Assembly: GCA_965240365.1 (NCBI GenBank) | Contig: OZ251218.1 | Coordinates: 1,426,001-1,490,000 of the forward strand | DNA from: G965240365 sp965240365 | GTDB taxonomy: Bacteria > Pseudomonadota > Gammaproteobacteria > Eutrophobiales > Eutrophobiaceae | Direction of reading: 5' to 3' | Length of the DNA: 64,000 bases | Part shown: piece after piece, positions 60,917 through 64,000 of the stretch | How positions within the stretch are numbered: the stretch's first letter is position 1 | Layout: every line of letters begins with the position of its first letter | Made by a program: the position numbers and the translations under genes | Notes under the pieces: model-generated | What the model was told of the DNA's origin: nothing | The model's input: the letters and a program-made list of their open reading frames with translations, nothing else | The model's database searches: none

Positions 60917-63346
60917 ATGTCAAACTTACGCTCACGGCAACCCGGCAAAACATTCCTGACCACAATCGCGGCCCTGGCCCTGCTGGCGGCGCTGTCCACG
61001 TTGGGCGTCCGCGCCGCGGCGGCGGAGGCGGCGCTGGTCGAGGTTGAGATCCCGGCCGGCCCGCTCGACCGTTCGCTGCTGGCCATCTCCAGCGCCTTTA
61101 ATGTCGATATCCTGGCCCCGGACGAACTCATTGCCGACCGCCGCGCGGTGGCCCTGTCCGGCGCGCTCAGCGCGGCCGAGGCCCTCGACCGGGTGCTACA
61201 GGGCAGCGGCCTTGAGGCCCGCCCCGCCGAAGACGGGGCCTACCTGGTCGCGGAAAACGGGGGGGAGACCGAAGAAGAACCCATACAAATGGCGCCCTTG
61301 ACAGTGGAGGGGGAGGCGCAATCGGCGCGGTTCTGGCTGTCAGACTTGCCGGAGGCATACGAAGGCGGACAGGTCGGGAGCGGCGGCCGTGTCGGTCTGC
61401 TCGGTAACCTGGACGTTTTTGATACGCCGTTCAGTGTGACCAATTACACTTCCGAGTTGATTGAGAACCAGCAGGCTAAAACACTGGCTGATGTCATTCG
61501 GAATGATTCTTCTACTCAATTGTTAGCTTCTGAACAAGCTGGTTATGCAACCATTACCATTCGAGGCTTTAATACAGGTGGTAGTGGTACAGAACTCTAT
61601 GATGGTCTTCCCAACCTGGCTCATCGATGGCACTCAACAGTTCGGACTCTTGAGAGAGTCGAAATCTTCAAGGGGGCCAATGCATTGCTCACTGGAACAG
61701 TAGGCGCTGTAGGTGGCATCATCAATCTGGTGCCCAAGCGACCGGCAGGAACTTCCTTAACAAAACTAACCGCAGACTATGATTATCAATCGCGCTTTGG
61801 TGCACACGCCGATCTAAGCCGCCGCTTTGGCTCAAAAAAGCAATTTGGCGCTCGACTCAACACGATTTATCGCAAGGGTGAAGCGGCCATTGAAGACAAC
61901 GAGGAAGAACTGAGCGAAGTGGCATTAGCGCTGGAATATCGAGGTGACAAACTCAAACTGGAAACGATATTGGATTATACTAAAAAGCACTTAGACCTAG
62001 GGAACGCGGAGTTCACTTTAAAGAGCAGTGCCACTTCAGTACCTTCTGCACCTGACCTTGAGGATGTTATTCAGCAGGCCTGGGAGAGGTTCGAGGCAAA
62101 ATTCGCCCGCGCTCTTCTCAGGGCAGAGTACAACCTTGGCAAAACGTGGACAATGCATGCGGCTTATGGTGTTATGGACGTCAAACATTATAGACTGCGT
62201 ACGATTCCCTTTGATATTGTTGGGGCCAGTGGAGATTTCGATTCATATCCCGCACAATATTCAGAAACAGAAGAAAACTATACTTGGAATGCCGGTATCA
62301 GAGGGCAATTCAAAACCATTGACATCACGCACCAGATTTCAGTGGAAACCATGCGGGCAGAGAGCGAACTTGGTGCAATTAACAGATTTATCTCCAGCAT
62401 TCCCTCCAATATATTTAACCCGGTATTTTTTCCACGCCCGGAGAACCTTAATCCAATCACGCGCAATCCACCTAAAACCAGAGATACTGTCGAATCATCC
62501 ATCGCCATTGCTGATACAGTGGGCTTTTTTGATGAACGTGTTTTACTAACCGCCGGAATTCGGCGCCAAAATATTGATATCAAGCGCTTCAACAATAAGG
62601 GCGTACGTACCAGCCAATACGACAAGTCGGCCAACACACCAGCTATTGGCCTGCTTGTCAAACCCTGGAGTTTTATGTCCCTCTATGGCAACTATATTGA
62701 AGGCTTGGAGGCAGGGCCAACTGCACCGACAAGGACAGTCAACGAAGGGGAAATATTTCCTCCATCTGAAACAGAGCAGATTGAATTCGGTGTGAAGTTT
62801 GACCTGGATAACTTTGGCCTAACAGCCGGGATATTTCAGATTGAACGTCCAAGCGGAATTACCGATGTAACAACTAATCGATTCAGTATCAATGGTGAAC
62901 AACGCAATCGGGGTCTTGAGCTGAATGCCTTTGGCGAATTGCAACCAAACCTTCGCCTGCTAGGTGGGTTCACCTATATCGACAGCGAGTTGACCCGCAC
63001 CCAGGGCGGCAGATTTGACGGTAAGGATCCATCCGGGGTGCCGGAGCTAATGGCCGTGCTCAACCTTGAATGGGATGCGCCCGTTTTCCCCGGCTTGACA
63101 TTGACGGCCCGTGCTGAGCATATGGGCAGGATGTTTGTTAACACTGACAATAGCCTGAAAATTCCCTCCTATGAACTTTACAGCCTTGGTGCCCGTTATC
63201 AGCGGACGATGGACGATAAGGAACTCACCTTACGAATAAATATCGACAATCTCCTCAATGAAGACTATTGGACAATGGCTGAGGAAGACACGCTTTTTTT
63301 AGGCACGCCCAGAAGGATAAATTTGTCATTCTCCGTGGCTTTCTAA
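60917..63346 (+). CDS. TonB-dependent receptor with STN signalling domain
   Basis: 809 residues from ATG 60917, chosen for its AAGGAG site 8 nt upstream and signal peptide (FLTTIAALALLAALSTLGVRAAAAE); an in-frame GTG at 60770 would put 49 residues before it. The secretin/TonB N-terminal (STN) domain is at about 36-110 (EIPAGPLDRSLLAISSAFNVDIL), followed by a TonB-box-like IQMAPLTVEGE, plug (GRVGLLGNLDVFDTPFS, IRGFN, GANALLTGT) and 22-strand barrel ending NLSFSVAF. The STN part is GC-rich while the barrel is more AT-rich, suggesting a mosaic gene. Likely a ferric-siderophore receptor signalling through FecR/FecI. Confidence 0.92.
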   Translation: MSNLRSRQPGKTFLTTIAALALLAALSTLGVRAAAAEAALVEVEIPAGPLDRSLLAISSAFNVDILAPDELIADRRAVALSGALSAAEALDRVLQGSGLEARPAEDGAYLVAENGGETEEEPIQMAPLTVEGEAQSARFWLSDLPEAYEGGQVGSGGRVGLLGNLDVFDTPFSVTNYTSELIENQQAKTLADVIRNDSSTQLLASEQAGYATITIRGFNTGGSGTELYDGLPNLAHRWHSTVRTLERVEIFKGANALLTGTVGAVGGIINLVPKRPAGTSLTKLTADYDYQSRFGAHADLSRRFGSKKQFGARLNTIYRKGEAAIEDNEEELSEVALALEYRGDKLKLETILDYTKKHLDLGNAEFTLKSSATSVPSAPDLEDVIQQAWERFEAKFARALLRAEYNLGKTWTMHAAYGVMDVKHYRLRTIPFDIVGASGDFDSYPAQYSETEENYTWNAGIRGQFKTIDITHQISVETMRAESELGAINRFISSIPSNIFNPVFFPRPENLNPITRNPPKTRDTVESSIAIADTVGFFDERVLLTAGIRRQNIDIKRFNNKGVRTSQYDKSANTPAIGLLVKPWSFMSLYGNYIEGLEAGPTAPTRTVNEGEIFPPSETEQIEFGVKFDLDNFGLTAGIFQIERPSGITDVTTNRFSINGEQRNRGLELNAFGELQPNLRLLGGFTYIDSELTRTQGGRFDGKDPSGVPELMAVLNLEWDAPVFPGLTLTARAEHMGRMFVNTDNSLKIPSYELYSLGARYQRTMDDKELTLRINIDNLLNEDYWTMAEEDTLFLGTPRRINLSFSVAF

Positions 63347-63640
63347 GCCCCACCCCCGCTGTCATCCCGATGACCCCCATCGTCATTCCGGCGAAAGCCG
63401 GAATCCAGGAAGGGCGTTGCCGGGGAGTGAAACGAATTACAGTTCTGTCTGCCTGCGCCTTGCCAGACGAAATGATGTAATTTGTTGTCATTCCCGCGGG
63501 CGGGAATGTATTTCATAAACCACTGGATTCCGGCTTTCGCCGGAATGACGACAGGGGCGGGGGCGCAATCTGTGCTAACCTGCCTGTAGCAGGCAAGTCT
63601 CTACTTGCAAACAAATGCCCCAACCAGTATCTTGCCCCTC
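63347..63640. repeat. Intergenic repeats after receptor
   Basis: dRS3-like inverted ATTCCGGCGAAAGCCGGAAT copies (63382-63408 and 63527-63550) around an ATTCCCGCGGGCGGGAAT hairpin, plus a variant 19-bp palindrome at 63579-63597. No gene is visible. Confidence 0.6.
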
Positions 63641-63917
63641 ATGGAAACCGCCACATTCGACACCCACGACTTCGTCAAACACCTGACCCAAAACCGGTAT
63701 GCCCGAGGCCCAGGCCGAAATCCTTGCTGAAGAACAAGCCCGCCTGATTCAACAGCGTCTCGCCACCAAACATGACCTTGAGAAACTCAAGGCCGACCTG
63801 GAACGCGACCTCAAGGAAATGGAACAAAAGCTGACTATCAAGCTCGGCGCGTTCCTGGGCATCAGCACCATCGTTCTGGCGGCACTCTTTGCGCTCCTGA
63901 CTACTTCTGCCGCCTGA
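63641..63917 (+). pseudogene. DUF1640-like coiled-coil protein, frameshifted
   Basis: Small coiled-coil membrane protein of the DUF1640/CCDC90 kind. From ATG 63641 the frame gives TFDTHDFVKHLTQN, then breaks; the second frame continues GMPEAQAEILAEEQARLIQQRLATKHDLEKLKADLE... and ends with one membrane helix (TIKLGAFLGISTIVLAALFALL). A single extra C (AACCGG for AACGG, near 63696) explains the break; without it the protein would be about 91 residues. It may be a real mutation or a sequencing error. An internal ATG at 63699 could still give a 72-residue product. Confidence 0.65.
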
Positions 63918-63931
63918 TAAAGCTGCCCGGT

Positions 63932-64000
63932 CTGCCTGCCGCGGGCAGGTGGTCGCGTGTGTGGCGCAACTACACCGTGCTCTTTCCGCCTTCGCCGCCC
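63932..64000. mobile_element. Partial MITE-like copy at right edge
   Basis: Inverted and diverged copy of the MITE inner region: a variant palindrome (CTGCCTGCCGCGGGCAGG), GGTCGCGTG, then GCGCAACTACACCG, complementary to the same region in the MITE at 29127. Cut off by the window end. Confidence 0.6.

Overview
The window looks like a chromosomal stretch of a GC-rich gammaproteobacterium. Several gene orders are classic for that class: dapA divergent from gcvR-bcp, coaBC divergent from radC-rpmB-rpmG, rplM-rpsI, and orn-nnr-tsaE. The lifestyle genes suggest an aerobic, light-using heterotroph: a proteorhodopsin with a complete retinal pathway, a nickel superoxide dismutase with its protease, OxyR, assimilatory sulfite reductase, a TRAP transporter and TonB-dependent iron-type receptors. 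The species cannot be named from sequence reading alone.

Layout. 0.2-4.8 kb: phoH, bcp and gcvR leftward, dapA-bamC rightward. 5.1-7.3 kb: a TonB-dependent receptor whose frame is broken at a run of 16 C directly after the signal peptide, so it is probably phase-variable and read here in the OFF state. 7.4-15 kb: TRAP permease genes, rpmE, xth and a 1281-residue GAF/PAS/GGDEF/EAL protein. 15-30 kb: sulfite reductase genes, zapE, metallopeptidase, radical SAM protein, rmuC, HAD phosphatase, oxyR, Do-type protease, an hsp20 with a sigma-32-type promoter, an IS1182-type element abutting a MITE, and coq7. 30-33 kb: rplM-rpsI, tRNA-Gln, flavodoxin and sodN-sodX. 33.6-40.3 kb: proteorhodopsin, crtE-crtI-crtB-crtY-blh and a small unknown gene, packed with overlapping or nearly touching ends. 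40-57.6 kb: ABC-F ATPase, rpmG-rpmB, radC, coaBC, a deleted IS110, rhodanese, EamA, cfa, omega-transaminase, CbiX, S9 peptidase, tsaE-nnr-orn and an M48 peptidase. 57.7-63.3 kb: a FecI/FecR surface-signalling pair, a tandem repeat array, and an STN-type TonB receptor paralogous to the one at 5 kb. The right edge holds a frameshifted small coiled-coil gene and part of another MITE.

How it works together. Retinal made by CrtE (GGPP), CrtB (phytoene), CrtI (lycopene), CrtY (beta-carotene) and Blh (retinal) serves the green-type proton pump encoded just upstream. FecI/FecR and the STN receptor form a signal-driven uptake circuit. CysI needs siroheme, and the CbiX-type chelatase at 50.5 kb may belong to that branch.

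The least ordinary content is non-coding. A family of about 140-190 bp elements folds into five consecutive perfect stem-loops, and the copies differ by compensatory base pairs. A 19-bp palindrome, CCTGCCTGCAGCAGGCAGG and centre variants, occurs about 20 times and can be seen as exact insertions when filled and empty copies of the five-hairpin element are compared. It also sits in MITEs and at a deletion junction in an IS110 remnant. MITEs with IS630-like TA ends form a third family.
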